NCBI GenBank assembly: GCA_014361095.1
Contig: JACIWF010000065.1
Coordinates: 1 to 6,612 of the forward strand
DNA length: 6,612 nucleotides
From: Hadesarchaea archaeon
GTDB taxonomy: Archaea; Hadarchaeota; Hadarchaeia; Hadarchaeales; Hadarchaeaceae
Direction of reading: 5' to 3'
Shown: piece after piece, positions 6,240 through 6,612 of the stretch
Numbering within the stretch: position 1 is the first letter of the stretch
How the letters are laid out: each line of letters begins with the position of its first letter
Translations under genes and position numbers: made by a program
Notes under the pieces: generated by a model
Told to the model about the DNA's origin: nothing
Seen by the model: the letters and a program-made list of their open reading frames with translations, nothing else
Database searches by the model: none

Positions 6240-6244
6240 TGTTC

Positions 6245-6249
6245 TTTTT
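6245..6249 (+). terminator. Possible T-run terminator of the DUF1805 gene
   Basis: TTCTTTTTA places a T5 run about 41 nt after the DUF1805 stop, overlapping the end of convergent trpF. A 5-bp inverted repeat (AGGTT 6203-6207 / AACCT 6213-6217) begins in the stop codon, but its stem is too short and too far from the T-run to call a classical hairpin terminator. Confidence 0.3.
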
Positions 6250-6612
6250 ATCCGGCTTTTCTCACCGCTTCCACGAATTCTTGCATGAGTTTTGGATCCT
6301 TTCTCCCCGGACTTGATTCTACACCGCTAGCCACATCAACCCCGTATGGTCTCACTATTCCTATCGCCTGCGCAACGTTTGTCGAGTTAAGACCGCCAGC
6401 AAGAAAAACTGGCTTGTCCACCATGCTCCTGATCTTTGCACTCAAGTTCCAATCATGAGTTAGTCCTGTGCCACCCCCAGTGACTCCCTCGGTATCTATT
6501 AACAAAAAATCAGCGGCTTCAGCCAATTCAAGGGCTCGGGCGATAATTTTCTCAGTACGCTCAATTTTTGGGGGAACTGGAATAACTATCATAAGCTGAG
6601 CATCAAGTTCTC
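6248..6612 (-). CDS. trpF: Phosphoribosylanthranilate isomerase, C-terminal part (cut by window edge)
   Basis: The reading frame enters from the right edge and ends with TAA at 6248-6250, giving 121 visible residues of a (beta/alpha)8-barrel enzyme usually about 205-220 long, so roughly 85-100 N-terminal residues lie outside. TrpF converts N-(5-phosphoribosyl)anthranilate to CdRP, an Amadori rearrangement in tryptophan synthesis. Visible family motifs: LLIDTEG, whose Asp (codon 6494-6496) matches the catalytic general acid; GGGTGLTHDW; PVFLAGGLNSTNV; and the phosphate-binding end PYGVDVASGVESSPGRKDP. The catalytic Cys near the N-terminus is outside the window. An internal ATG at 6590-6592 is not the start, because the frame stays open upstream and that Met sits in a barrel strand. 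Other trp genes may lie beyond the right edge; none are on the left side here. Confidence 0.95.
   Translation of the reverse strand, partial: ELDAQLMIVIPVPPKIERTEKIIARALELAEAADFLLIDTEGVTGGGTGLTHDWNLSAKIRSMVDKPVFLAGGLNSTNVAQAIGIVRPYGVDVASGVESSPGRKDPKLMQEFVEAVRKAG

Overview
The window is archaeal chromosomal DNA. The evidence is a group II chaperonin (thermosome), a pyruvoyl-dependent arginine decarboxylase, an archaeal-type AMP phosphorylase with the extra N-terminal domain, an archaeal VirB11/GspE-like secretion ATPase, and TATA-box promoters spaced for leaderless mRNAs. The lineage cannot be fixed from the sequence alone. The gene set fits a euryarchaeal or related uncultured group (Hadarchaeota-like or similar is a guess only). 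Coding is dense, with short intergenic gaps and no RNA genes, insertion sequences or CRISPR arrays visible.

Layout from left to right. (1) 1-2098, minus strand: a surface-filament/secretion module. A type II/IV secretion ATPase (407-2098) is followed 16 nt later by a gene that runs off the left edge. That gene encodes a basic, Ser-rich cytosolic N-terminus leading into a hydrophobic segment, possibly the membrane platform partner of the ATPase. (2) 2099-2206: a 108-bp divergent promoter region. (3) 2207-3844, plus strand: a thermosome subunit with a strong Shine-Dalgarno and a short acidic tail in place of the usual Gly-Gly-Met tail. (4) 3850-5848, minus strand: a two-gene operon, AMP phosphorylase (deoA) then arginine decarboxylase (pdaD), 4 nt apart. 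It converges on the thermosome with a 5-nt gap. (5) 5849-5913: a 65-bp divergent promoter region. (6) 5914-6204, plus strand: a 96-residue DUF1805 (YunC-like) protein of unknown function. (7) 6248-6612, minus strand: the C-terminal part of phosphoribosylanthranilate isomerase (trpF), cut by the right edge.

The genes are mostly separate housekeeping units: protein folding, nucleoside monophosphate salvage or degradation, agmatine synthesis, tryptophan synthesis and secretion. I see no clear undescribed multi-gene system. The points most worth checking are the partial membrane gene at 1-390, the leaderless starts predicted for the ATPase and AMP phosphorylase, the deoA-pdaD coupling, and the uncharacterised DUF1805 gene that shares a promoter region with that operon.
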